In this document: positions 22,754 through 30,687 of the stretch, in pieces
How the letters are laid out: the number at the start of each line of letters is the position of its first letter
Numbering within the stretch: position 1 is the stretch's first letter
Origin: CAUJGQ01 sp042408665
Lineage (GTDB): Bacteria; Chloroflexota; Dehalococcoidia; CAUJGQ01
Reading direction: 5' to 3'
NCBI GenBank assembly: GCA_042408665.1
Contig: JBHOQW010000049.1
Coordinates: forward strand, 1 to 59,725
Length of the DNA: 59,725 bases
The notes under the pieces: generated by a model
Seen by the model: the letters and a program-made list of their open reading frames with translations, nothing else
Told to the model about the DNA's origin: nothing
Database searches by the model: none
Made by a program: the position numbers and the translations under genes

Positions 22754-23806
22754 TTAGCCGGTGACGACCTCGATGCCCCGCTCGTCCGTTACCTCGCCGA
22801 TGCGCCACAGGTCGCACGCGTCGGCGCGGAAGCGCGCCTCCAGCTCCGGTGCGCGCTCCGGGGCCACGGCGATGAGCAGGCCGCCCGAGGTCTGCGGGTC
22901 GTAGAGCAGATGGGCGGTCTCCGCCGGCACATCCGCGTCGATGTGCACGCGCGGCGACACGAAGGCGCGGTTGCGCGCCTCCCCACCGGTGCCGATTCCC
23001 ATGGCGATGCAGGCCAGGGCGCCGGGCAGGGCCGGGATCGCGGTGGCCCACAGGCGCATGCCCACGCCGCTCAGGCGCGCCATCTCGTCGGCGTGGCCGA
23101 GGAGGCCGAAGCCGGTGACGTCGGTCATGGCGCGCACGCCGACGGCCGCGGCGATGTGCGCGGGGTGGCGGTTGAAGCGCAGCATGGAGGCGACGGCGGC
23201 CTCCAACCAGGCCGGCTCGGCGCGGTCGTTGCGGGCGGCGGTGACGATCACCCCGGTGCCTAGAGGCTTGGTCAGGTAGAGGGCATCGCCCGGCCGGGCG
23301 CCGGCCTTGGTGAGCACGCGCTGCGGGTGGACCAAACCGGTGACGGCCAGACCGAACTTCGGCTCCCGGTCGTACACGGTGTGGCCGCCGGCGATCACAC
23401 CGCCCGCCTGGGCCACCATCTCCGCCGCCCCGCGCACGATATTGGCGGCCACCTCCGGGGCCATATCGTCCGGCAGGGCGGCGACGTTGAGCGCCATCAC
23501 CACCTCACCGCCCATTGCCCACACGTCGCTCATGGCGTTAACGGCGGCGATGGCGCCGAAGGTCCAGGGGTCGTCGACGATCGGCGCAAAAAAGTCCACC
23601 GTCTGAACGATGGCGATGTCATCGTTCAGCTTGTAGACCGCGGCGTCGTCGGCCCGCTCCAGGCCCACCAGCAGGGCCGGGTAGCGGGCCGCGGGGAAGA
23701 GCTCCTGCAAGGGGCGCAGCACGTGCGCCAGGGCCTCAGGGCCCGCCTTGGACGCTCAACCGCCGCACGACACCAACGACGTGAGGCGGATCTCCTCGCG
23801 CGTCAC
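22754..23806 (-). CDS. selD: selenide, water dikinase with an in-frame TGA (selenocysteine) at the catalytic site
   Basis: Reading from GTG 23806 (AAGGGAG about 8 bases upstream) gives TREEIRLTSLVSCGG, TGA at 23758-23756 (residue 17), then ASKAGPEALAHVLRPL and a complete SelD body to 22754. SelD has a conserved CGG(C/U)ASK site, so the TGA matches the known Sec position. A 5-bp stem, GGGCC/GGCCC around CTGA (23744-23731), starts 12 bases past the TGA and fits a bacterial SECIS distance. The enzyme makes selenophosphate from selenide and ATP for tRNA-Sec. Total 350 residues. A conventional annotation would begin at 23722 and lose the active site. selA, selB and selC are not in this window. Confidence 0.93.
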
Positions 23807-23893
23807 GCCCGTCTCCCTTCGCGTGGGGTTAGCCGGTCTCCTCGGTTACCCGTTGCCTCGATGATAGCGCATCGCGGCGTCGCGGGTGCGACC

Positions 23894-24796
23894 TCACAGT
23901 GCGAAGGGGGTCCGACCGCGCGCCTCCGGTCCGTCGGTGAGCGCGGTGATGATCGCCGCGTCGATGAGGACGTCCGGTAGGATGCGCTCGGCGAAGAGGG
24001 CCAGGAGCGTGCCCAGCTCACCGGCGCGTGCCGGCGGGACGGCGTTGTTGGGAAAGGGCACCGGATATGGCATGGCCCGATACGCGGCCCGTGCCATCGT
24101 TACCAGCTCGCGGCCGCGCTCATCGTAGGCCTCGTCGCGCACCACTGGCTTGAGCGCGTTCCAGGCGGCCGCCAGGTAATCAGGGAGGCGCGCCAGACCC
24201 CGGAAGTAATCTTCGGCGGTCGGGTGGCCGTGCGCCGCCGCGATCTCCGCGAGCAGCTCAGCGACGCGACCGCGCACGGCCGTCGGGTCCACGGGCGCCA
24301 CGGCCACCGCGCCGGGCGCCGGACCGAGCGGGATCTCCTGCGCGTTACCGCCACCGGTGGGCTGCCGGCCGGCCAGCGCTTCGGACAGCATCACCGCCGC
24401 CAGTAGGTGCTTGGGCAGGGCGTACAGGGCCGCGTGGTTGAAGTTGGCGATGCGGGTGCGCAGGTCATAATCGATCTCGGCGCGCACCAGATCGCCCTTG
24501 AAGGCCTTGTGGCTGGCGATGCCCGCCGCCTCCTCGATCAGCGCCCGCTCGCGCAGCCGGTCGGCGGCGCGCTCGGCGGCCAGGGTGCGCAGGTTGGGTG
24601 CCACGGCGCGCCAGGCGGCGCGCAGCACGGGCGGGTCGGCGGCCAGCACGCGCCAGAGCAGGCTGGGGAACGGCACGCGCACGGTGCGGGTGATCTCGGT
24701 GAAGACCGCCTGCACCTCGGGAGGTGCCTCGCTCTCGCTTACCTCCGGGAGCCGGCCGGTGCCGGCGCCGGGGTGCTGCCCGTTGGCCCCGGCCAT
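23894..24796 (-). CDS. DehI-family haloacid dehalogenase-like protein
   Basis: 300 residues in two similar halves. The first opens LPEVSESEAPPEVQAVFTEI with VPFPSLLWRVLAADPPVLRAAWRAVAPN; the second repeats the plan with EIAAAHGHPTAEDYFRGLARLPDYLAAAWNAL. This pseudo-duplicated all-helical pattern is that of DehI group I 2-haloacid dehalogenases, which hydrolyse haloacids without a covalent intermediate. Chemistry in this lineage is not proven and many relatives are annotated only by family. The first 17 residues before the homology may be dispensable. It diverges from agmatinase. Confidence 0.75.
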   Translation of the reverse strand: MAGANGQHPGAGTGRLPEVSESEAPPEVQAVFTEITRTVRVPFPSLLWRVLAADPPVLRAAWRAVAPNLRTLAAERAADRLRERALIEEAAGIASHKAFKGDLVRAEIDYDLRTRIANFNHAALYALPKHLLAAVMLSEALAGRQPTGGGNAQEIPLGPAPGAVAVAPVDPTAVRGRVAELLAEIAAAHGHPTAEDYFRGLARLPDYLAAAWNALKPVVRDEAYDERGRELVTMARAAYRAMPYPVPFPNNAVPPARAGELGTLLALFAERILPDVLIDAAIITALTDGPEARGRTPFAL

Positions 24797-24859
24797 GCGT
24801 TGTGCCCGTCTCCTTGCAGCGTGTTCCGGGTACCGTCCGCTGTGGGGGGACTGGATGTT

Positions 24860-24887
24860 ATGCTACCCGACGGGCGGGAACGGTCAA
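24860..24887 (-). promoter_or_regulatory. probable promoter of the DehI-like gene
   Basis: On the minus strand TTGACC (24887-24882) and TAGCAT (24865-24860) lie 16 bases apart, upstream of the start at 24796. The -10 element is identical to that before the RiPP operon. Confidence 0.4.
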
Positions 24888-24927
24888 TCGAGCGGGATGC
24901 TTGACAGCGAGCGCCGGGGGTGCGACC

Positions 24928-25938
24928 GTGACGCCACCGCCGGATCTTAGTATGCCAGAGCAGGATCGCCTCTTTCCGGCTGACTGGCAGGATGCGCCGC
25001 GCTACAGCGGGGCGTACTCCTTCATGCGCCTGCCCCTCTCCCGCGACTTGAGCAAGGCGGATGTAGCGGTCGTGGGTGCCCCGTTCGACCTGGGAGTGAT
25101 GCACCGGCCGGGCGCCCGCTTCGGCCCGCGCGCCATCCGCAACGCCTCCGCCCAGGTGCGCCAGTACCCAATGACGGCCGATGACCTGTGGGGGCCGTTG
25201 CGCACCCTGCGCGTGATCGACTACGGCGACGTCAACATCGTGGCGGCGTACATTGAGGAGAACCTGCGCCGCATCCAGGAGACGGTGGCCCCCATCGTGC
25301 AGGCGGGCGTGGTGCCCATCGTACTGGGCGGAGATCACACCATCACCCTACCGGTGTTGCGCGCCTGCGCCGCGGTGCACGGGCCGCTGGCGCTGGTGCA
25401 CTTCGACGCCCACCCGGATTACTGGCAGCCGCCGGAGGGACGGCCCTACCACCACGGCACCGTGTTCCGCATCGCCCATCAGGAGGGTCTGATCGCCCTG
25501 GACGCCTCGGTGCAGGTGGGCATCCGCGGCACCATCTCGATGGCTATCGTGGCGGAGTGCCGTGCCGCCGGCTTTCACCTGCTCACCGCCGACGAGTTCG
25601 CCGCCCAGGGAGTAGCGGAGACCGTTGCTCAGATCCGGGCACGGGCGCGCGGACCGGTGTACGTCTCGCTGGATATCGATTGCGCCGATCCCGCCTTTGC
25701 ACCCGGTACCGGCACACCGGAGGTAGCCGGGCTCACCAGCCGCGAGCTGGTGCAGCTCGTGCGCGGGCTGCGCGGCCTGCCGGTGGTGGGGTTCGACATC
25801 GTCGAGGTAGCACCGCCGTACGACACGGCCGAGATCACAGCCCTGCTGGCCGCGAATTTGGTGTACGAGTTTTTGGAGGTATGCGCCGCGCGGCCGCCGG
25901 GCCGGGGCAGCGAAGGGCTGGTGGAGGAGCAGGTGTGA
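24928..25938 (+). CDS. speB: agmatinase/arginase-family ureohydrolase
   Basis: About 336 residues. The two-manganese site is complete: VLGGDHTITLP, HFDAHPDYW and SLDIDCADPAFAPGTGTPE. VVGAPFDLGVMHRPGARFGP and SSGL-like VAGLTSRELVQL are normal for agmatinases. GTG 24928 follows a G-rich stretch; ATG 24952 is in frame but has no ribosome site, so the first eight residues are uncertain. It would convert agmatine to putrescine and urea. The pyruvoyl arginine decarboxylase at 28.5-29.0 kb could supply agmatine. Its stop overlaps the LLM gene (GTGA). Confidence 0.85.
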   Translation: MTPPPDLSMPEQDRLFPADWQDAPRYSGAYSFMRLPLSRDLSKADVAVVGAPFDLGVMHRPGARFGPRAIRNASAQVRQYPMTADDLWGPLRTLRVIDYGDVNIVAAYIEENLRRIQETVAPIVQAGVVPIVLGGDHTITLPVLRACAAVHGPLALVHFDAHPDYWQPPEGRPYHHGTVFRIAHQEGLIALDASVQVGIRGTISMAIVAECRAAGFHLLTADEFAAQGVAETVAQIRARARGPVYVSLDIDCADPAFAPGTGTPEVAGLTSRELVQLVRGLRGLPVVGFDIVEVAPPYDTAEITALLAANLVYEFLEVCAARPPGRGSEGLVEEQV

Positions 25939-26897
25939 AGCTGGGGGTGATGATCGAGGGCCAGGAAGGGCTCACCTGGGAGCGCTGGCGGGCGATCATG
26001 CACCGCACCGAGGAGCTGGGTTTTGAGTCGCTGTGGCGGTCGGATCATTACGTTTCGCTGATGGGTCGGCCGGAGCGTGACGCGCTGGAGACGTTTACCT
26101 CGCTCACGCTCACGGCGGTGGAGACCTCCCGCCTGCGCTTCGGCCCGCTGGTGGCGCCGGTCACCTTCCGCCACCCGACGCTGGTGGCGCGCATGGCCGC
26201 CGCTATCGACCAGCTTTCAGGTGGACGGCTGGTGCTGGGTCTGGGTGCCGGCTGGAACGTGCCGGAGCATCAGGCATTCGGGCTGCCGTTCCCGCCCGTG
26301 GGCGAGCGCATGGCCATGCTGGAGGAGTCCATCCGGGTAATCCGCGCCCTGGAGGCGCCGGGCAAGGCCAACTTCGCCGGCCGCTACTACCGCCTGGAGA
26401 ACGCGGAGATGCACCCCAAACCGGCGCAGCGGCCGTTGCCCATCCTGGTGGGTGGCGCCGGGGAGCGGCGCACGCTGCAGATCGTGGCCCGCTACGCGGA
26501 CGAGTGGAACATGTTCGGTGCCGTGCCGGAACGGATCCGAGAGAAGAGCGCGGTGCTGGCGCGCCACTGCGAGCGCGAAGGGCGCGACCCCACGCGCATC
26601 GCCCGCTCCATCATGGCGGCGTTTGTGATCGGGGAGAACGATGCGGCCATCGCACGGCGGCTAGCCGCCCTGCGCGAGATCCTGCCCATGCTCCCGCCCC
26701 AGGGCAACGCGGATCTCCTGCGCACGTTGCGCGAGCGCGGCTGGTTGGTGGGCCGGCCGCAGGAGGTGGTGGAGCAGATCGGCGCGGTCGCGCGCGAGGG
26801 CGTGCACCGGATCATGCTCCAGCACCACAACCAGACGGATTTCGAGGTGCTGGAGATCATCGCCCGCGAGGTGATGCCCGCGGTGGCCGACCTGTAG
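25935..26897 (+). CDS. luciferase-like (LLM) F420/FMN-dependent oxidoreductase
   Basis: 320 residues from GTG 25935, with GGAGGAG 7-13 bases upstream, inside the agmatinase end. It opens KLGVMIEGQEGLTWERWRAI and contains HRTEELGFESLWRSDHY, GPLVAPVTFRHPTLVA, QLSGGRLVLGLGAGWN and PILVGGAGERRTLQIVARYADEWN, all standard for the TIGR03560-like F420-dependent group. The cofactor (F420 or FMN) is inferred from family. Coupling to agmatinase does not reveal a substrate. Confidence 0.85.
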   Translation: MKLGVMIEGQEGLTWERWRAIMHRTEELGFESLWRSDHYVSLMGRPERDALETFTSLTLTAVETSRLRFGPLVAPVTFRHPTLVARMAAAIDQLSGGRLVLGLGAGWNVPEHQAFGLPFPPVGERMAMLEESIRVIRALEAPGKANFAGRYYRLENAEMHPKPAQRPLPILVGGAGERRTLQIVARYADEWNMFGAVPERIREKSAVLARHCEREGRDPTRIARSIMAAFVIGENDAAIARRLAALREILPMLPPQGNADLLRTLRERGWLVGRPQEVVEQIGAVAREGVHRIMLQHHNQTDFEVLEIIAREVMPAVADL

Positions 26898-26906
26898 CGC
26901 ACCGGT

Positions 26907-27167
26907 TCATCGCCGGTGGGCGTGCGGTGCGGGCGAGACGAGTGTCCAGCGTGCGCCGCTGGCGGTCTCTACCAGTCCGCGGGCGCCGGCGCGGGCCAGC
27001 AGGGCATGGCAGCGGGAGCAGAGCGGTGCCAGCCGCTGCTGCGCGGGGGCGCGCTCGTGGCCGAAGGTGTCGGGAAAGCGGTACAGGAGAAAGCGGGCCG
27101 GCGCCAGCCGGTCGCACATCAGGCAGGTCTCAAGCACCAGCGTCGGACGGGGGCCAGACATCACCAC
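26907..27167 (-). CDS. small CxxC zinc-ribbon-like protein
   Basis: 84-86 residues, starting at GTG 27167 or ATG 27161 after GGAGCGGAG. Cysteines form CLMC near residue 17 and CSRC near residue 50, the spacing of a small treble-clef or zinc ribbon, followed by a helix (HALLARAGARGLVET). No catalytic motif and no family is recognised. It is convergent with the LLM gene (9-base gap) and divergent from the FKBP lipoprotein. Confidence 0.5.
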   Translation of the reverse strand: MVMSGPRPTLVLETCLMCDRLAPARFLLYRFPDTFGHERAPAQQRLAPLCSRCHALLARAGARGLVETASGARWTLVSPAPHAHRR

Positions 27168-27313
27168 GCTCCGCTCCCACCCGCCACCGGCCCTCTCAGC
27201 ATCGCGGCCCGAACCGGTGCCGTCAACGGGAAACGGTCAAGTGCGCATCGGTGGCCGCCCCGGTACAGTAGACGCGGGGTGGCACGGCCGCGCGGGGGCG
27301 GCCCGCCACGAGG

Positions 27314-27757
27314 GTGAGCGTGAAGTGGTTCGCTCTGCTGTGCGCTGTGGCGTTGCTCGTCGCGGGGTGCGGCGGCAAGGAGAGCACCGTGACACAAGAG
27401 GGCACACCGGTGACCCTGCCTTCCGGCCTGGTCTACGTGGACCTTAGGGTTGGCAGCGGTGATCCCATCCGCCCCGGCCAGACGGCCGTGGTGCATTACA
27501 CCGGCTGGCTGGCCGACGGCGGCAAGCCGGGCCGGCAGTTTGACTCCTCGTACAGCCGTAACCGCCCGTTCGATTTCCGGCTGGGTGCGGGGCAGGTGAT
27601 CCAGGGCTGGGATGAGGGCGTGGTTGGGATGCGGGTGGGCGGTAAGCGGCGGCTCACCATTCCACCACTCCTGGGCTACGGTGAGCGTGGCGCCGCCAAC
27701 GTCATTCCGCCCAACGCCACGCTTATCTTTGACGTGGAGTTGCTGGAGATCCGTTAG
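27314..27757 (+). CDS. FKBP-type peptidyl-prolyl isomerase, lipoprotein
   Basis: 147 residues from GTG 27314 (or GTG 27320, nearer the hydrophobic segment). A signal sequence ends in the lipobox VAGC, then GGKESTV. The FKBP domain is complete: VVHYTGWLADG, FDSSYSRNRPFDFRLGAGQ, VIQGWDEGVVGMRVGGKRR, IPPLLGYGERG and IPPNATLIFDVELLEI. It should speed proline isomerisation in proteins on the outer face of the membrane. It converges on a TlpA-like gene with 9 bases between stops; both act on extracytoplasmic protein folding. Confidence 0.92.
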   Translation: MSVKWFALLCAVALLVAGCGGKESTVTQEGTPVTLPSGLVYVDLRVGSGDPIRPGQTAVVHYTGWLADGGKPGRQFDSSYSRNRPFDFRLGAGQVIQGWDEGVVGMRVGGKRRLTIPPLLGYGERGAANVIPPNATLIFDVELLEIR

Positions 27758-27766
27758 GCGCGGGGC

Positions 27767-28426
27767 TTACTCTCCACCGAGCAATTGCTCCACCCGGCCC
27801 TGCAACATGGCGCGGGTGTAAGGGCCGAGGCGTACGCCGTCGATCGTGCCGTCGGGACGGATGAGGTACGTCGTGGGCAGGCCGGTGACGCGATAGCGGC
27901 GGCTGACGGCGCCGTCGCGGTCGAGCAGGATGGGAAACGACAGGCCGAGGCGCTGCACGAACGGCGCCACGCGGTCGGTGTCCTCCTCCACGTTGACGGC
28001 CAGCACCACGAGGCGGCCGTCGGCGTAACGCCGGTAGACCTCCTCGATGGCCGGCATCTCGGTGCGGCAGGGGCCGCACCAGGTGGCCCAGAAGTTGATC
28101 AGCACGGCGCGGCCGCGCAGCTCGCTCAGGCGGTAGATGCGTCCGTCCAGTCCCTGCAGGGCGAAGTCCGGCGCCGGCCCTCCCTCTTGTGGCGGTGGTC
28201 CGGTCTGCTCCGGACCGACCAAGCGGGAGAGATTGATGGGGACCGCGCCCATGTCACGCTCCGCCGCGGGCGTCGCGGCGTGGTCGGGCGCGCGCAGGAG
28301 CACGATGGCCGTGGCGATCAGCGTGAGGACGATAAGGGGAAGGCCGAGCAGGCGGAACCAGCGCCAGAGTGCACCCGGCGTGAAGGTGGATCTGGCGAGC
28401 GCTGCGTCGTCACCCTCCGGCTCCAT
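27767..28426 (-). CDS. membrane-anchored TlpA/ResA-like thiol-disulfide oxidoreductase
   Basis: 219 residues with one N-terminal membrane helix (LLGLPLIVLTLIATAIVLL, about residues 27-45) and an outside thioredoxin-like AhpC/TlpA domain. The redox site is FWATWCGPCRTEMP and the cis-Pro loop is VTGLPTTYLI. APDFALQGLDGRIYRLSELRG opens the domain. Family members reduce cytochrome c or other exported disulfides. Confidence 0.9.
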   Translation of the reverse strand: MEPEGDDAALARSTFTPGALWRWFRLLGLPLIVLTLIATAIVLLRAPDHAATPAAERDMGAVPINLSRLVGPEQTGPPPQEGGPAPDFALQGLDGRIYRLSELRGRAVLINFWATWCGPCRTEMPAIEEVYRRYADGRLVVLAVNVEEDTDRVAPFVQRLGLSFPILLDRDGAVSRRYRVTGLPTTYLIRPDGTIDGVRLGPYTRAMLQGRVEQLLGGE

Positions 28427-28501
28427 CGCGTCGCCTCTGCTCCGTATCCGTACGGTGTGCCCCAGTGTACCACAGGCCCGATCCGGCCGAGGCGATGCGC
28501 C

Positions 28502-29047
28502 TCACACCAACACGGCGGCGGCCACCACCGTGGTCCACACCCCGCCGGGAGCGCCCTCGGCCGTTTGGGTGATGCTGGTGCTGTCCACGATGTGGCCGCC
28601 CATCCGGTACTGCTCGCGCCGCTCGTTATAATCGCGGTCGGGGTCAAAGGGGATGCCCAGGACCGTGGCCAGCATGGTGGCGGCCAGGTCCTCGGCAAAG
28701 TCGCCTGCCTCTTGCTCCGTCTCCCCGTAGGCGTGGTGTTCCGATAGGTAACCGTACATACGCGGGTCGGCGGGGATGGCCACGCCCACCGAGGCGGCGA
28801 TGCGTCGGCCGGGTTCGTCCGTGGCCATCTCCGCGATGACGGCGAATGTCACCTCGCCCGCCTCGAGCGCGGCCAGCCCCTCATCCCGGCTGACGATGCG
28901 GCAGCCGGGTGGCAGGATGGAGGAGACGCGCACGAGGTTCAGGTGGGCGATGCCGGCGTCGCGCAGGGCGAGCTCGAAACTGGTCAGCTTGGCCCGGTGC
29001 ACGCCCAGACCACAGGTGAGAAACAGCTTGCGCGGGACGAACCGCAT
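28502..29047 (-). CDS. pyruvoyl-dependent arginine decarboxylase
   Basis: 181 residues from ATG 29047 after GGGGAGGGG; an open 29-residue extension upstream is rejected. RVSSILPPGCRI contains the Ser-Ser site at which the proenzyme cuts itself and turns the second Ser into the pyruvoyl group; GEVTFAVIAEMATDEPGRRIAASVG and the acidic HHAYGETEQEAGDFAEDLAA region match archaeal-type PvlArgDC. It makes agmatine and CO2 from arginine. With the agmatinase 3 kb away this gives a two-step putrescine route. Confidence 0.9.
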   Translation of the reverse strand: MRFVPRKLFLTCGLGVHRAKLTSFELALRDAGIAHLNLVRVSSILPPGCRIVSRDEGLAALEAGEVTFAVIAEMATDEPGRRIAASVGVAIPADPRMYGYLSEHHAYGETEQEAGDFAEDLAATMLATVLGIPFDPDRDYNERREQYRMGGHIVDSTSITQTAEGAPGGVWTTVVAAAVLV

Positions 29048-29094
29048 GAACCCCTCCCCGCATCGTCGTTCGCCCCGGTGTGCCGGGGCCGGGC

Positions 29095-29583
29095 TCACCA
29101 CTCGGGGTGCTCGATGAGGTGCGTGACCAGCCAATGGGAGGTGCTGCCCTCGCGCAGCCGCGACGGGTCCGGCGGCGCGATATCGATCTCGTCCACGTCG
29201 TCGCCGGCGCGCGGCGTGCCGCCGACCGCGCGAGCATGGAAGGCGATCACGAGCTGGTCCGGGCGCTGGTCGTAGACATGGGTGCCCATGAAGCGCACGA
29301 TCTCTGCCTCCAGGCCGGTCTCCTCGCGCACCTCGCGCACCGCTGCCTCCTCGGCGCGCTCGCCTCGTGGGATGAACCCGGAGACGACCGACCAGCGGCC
29401 GGGCGGAAAGCTGCGCTTGCGGCAGTAGACCACGCGGCGGTCGGGGGTGGTCACCACCACCAAGGTGACGGGCACCGGTGGGTCATACCAGGTCCAGCCA
29501 CAGGCAGGACAGAAGCGGTGTGGATGCCCGGAGGCGTCCGGCCCCTCTTGCAGCAGCGTGCCGCATGCTCCGCAGAACTTCAT
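29095..29583 (-). CDS. NUDIX hydrolase with N-terminal zinc ribbon (NudC-like)
   Basis: 162 residues from ATG 29583 (GGGAGA upstream). An N-terminal ribbon has CGAC and CPAC pairs. The NUDIX box is complete: GFIPRGERAEEAAVREVREE followed by TGL. SFPPGRWSVVSGF precedes it. It probably hydrolyses a nucleoside diphosphate derivative; NAD(H) pyrophosphatase-type activity is possible but the NudC SQPWPFPxS motif is not present. Confidence 0.85.
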   Translation of the reverse strand: MKFCGACGTLLQEGPDASGHPHRFCPACGWTWYDPPVPVTLVVVTTPDRRVVYCRKRSFPPGRWSVVSGFIPRGERAEEAAVREVREETGLEAEIVRFMGTHVYDQRPDQLVIAFHARAVGGTPRAGDDVDEIDIAPPDPSRLREGSTSHWLVTHLIEHPEW

Positions 29584-29743
29584 CGCCGTCTCCCAGGCGC
29601 GAATGTTCCACCGCAGGATAGCGTGACCACTCGGTGCAGTCATATGCCGGGTGGGCGAACGCCGGCTCCAGGGCGGGTACAATGAAGGTGCGGGTTGCGG
29701 CGCTGACGCGGCGCAACCTGATGTTACGGCCATGGAGGATACA

Positions 29744-30595
29744 ATGACGGCGCAATCGGCCTACGTGCGCGACGCCGATGAGACGACCTTTCAACGCGAT
29801 GTGATCGAGCGCTCGCGGCAGGTACCGGTGGTGGTGGATTTCTGGGCGGCCTGGTGCGGGCCGTGTCGGTTTCTGGGGCCGGTGCTGGAGCGGCTGGCGG
29901 CGTCCGCCAACGGTCAGTGGGAACTGGTGAAGGTGGATGTGGACCGTAACCCGCGCCTGGCGGCCCAATACCGGGTGCAGAGCATCCCGGCGGTGAAGGC
30001 GTTCCGGGACGGGCGCGTGGTGGATGAGTTTATCGGCGCGTTGCCCGAACCGCAGGTGCGCGCCTGGCTCACGCTTATTCTCCCGTCCAACGCGGATCGG
30101 CTGGCGGCCGAGGGCCGCGCGGCAGAGGAGCGCGGCGACCGCGTCGCCGCCGAGCGGGCGTACCGCGCTGCGCTACGCGAGGACCCGCGGCACGCCGCAG
30201 CGGCTACCGGCCTGGCCAGGCTGCTGGTGGCGCGTGACGCGCTGGACGAGGCCGAGCAGGTGCTGGCGCCGGTGCAGAGCGACCCGGAGGCGCAGCGCCT
30301 GCTGGCGCGCATCCGCTTCCGCCGGGCGGCCAAAGCCGCCGACTTTGCCGCGCTGAAGGCGCGGGTGGAGGCCAACCCGCGTGATGTGGCGGCGCATTAT
30401 GAGCTAGGCCTGGCCCTGGCCGGTGATGAGGCGTACACCGCTGCCCTCGACCACCTCCTGGAGGCGGTGCGGCTGGACCGCAAGTACGCCAACGACGGTG
30501 CCCGCCGGGCGATGATCGACATCTTTAACATCCTCGGGGATGAGGACCCGCGCACCCAGGAGTACCGACGGCAGCTGGCCAGCATCCTATTCTGA
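29744..30595 (+). CDS. cnoX: thioredoxin-TPR chaperedoxin (CnoX/YbbN-like)
   Basis: 283 residues from ATG 29744; GGAGG at 29734-29738 decides against ATG 29732. Residues about 10-110 are thioredoxin with VVDFWAAWCGPCRFLGPVLE and a cis-Pro loop QSIPAVKAF. The remainder is TPR-like helices (AERAYRAALREDPRHAAA, AHYELGLALAGDEAYTAALDHLLEAVR). CnoX proteins hold unfolding proteins and protect their cysteines from oxidation. A TACAAT box lies at 29678-29683. The active-site CGPC is intact, unlike the SQHC of E. coli CnoX. Confidence 0.88.
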   Translation: MTAQSAYVRDADETTFQRDVIERSRQVPVVVDFWAAWCGPCRFLGPVLERLAASANGQWELVKVDVDRNPRLAAQYRVQSIPAVKAFRDGRVVDEFIGALPEPQVRAWLTLILPSNADRLAAEGRAAEERGDRVAAERAYRAALREDPRHAAAATGLARLLVARDALDEAEQVLAPVQSDPEAQRLLARIRFRRAAKAADFAALKARVEANPRDVAAHYELGLALAGDEAYTAALDHLLEAVRLDRKYANDGARRAMIDIFNILGDEDPRTQEYRRQLASILF

Positions 30596-30625
30596 CCTGC
30601 ACCGCCTGCCATCGGGCGCGACGGA

Positions 30626-30666
30626 CGCGCGGCGAGACCACCGTGGTTCAGTGGTCTCGCCGCGCG
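30626..30666. terminator. strong bidirectional hairpin
   Basis: A perfect 16-bp stem, 30626-30641 (CGCGCGGCGAGACCAC) against 30651-30666, closes a 9-base loop between the convergent thioredoxin and solute-binding protein genes. Confidence 0.85.
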
Positions 30667-30687
30667 ATCGCGTGGACGGACATCCGG

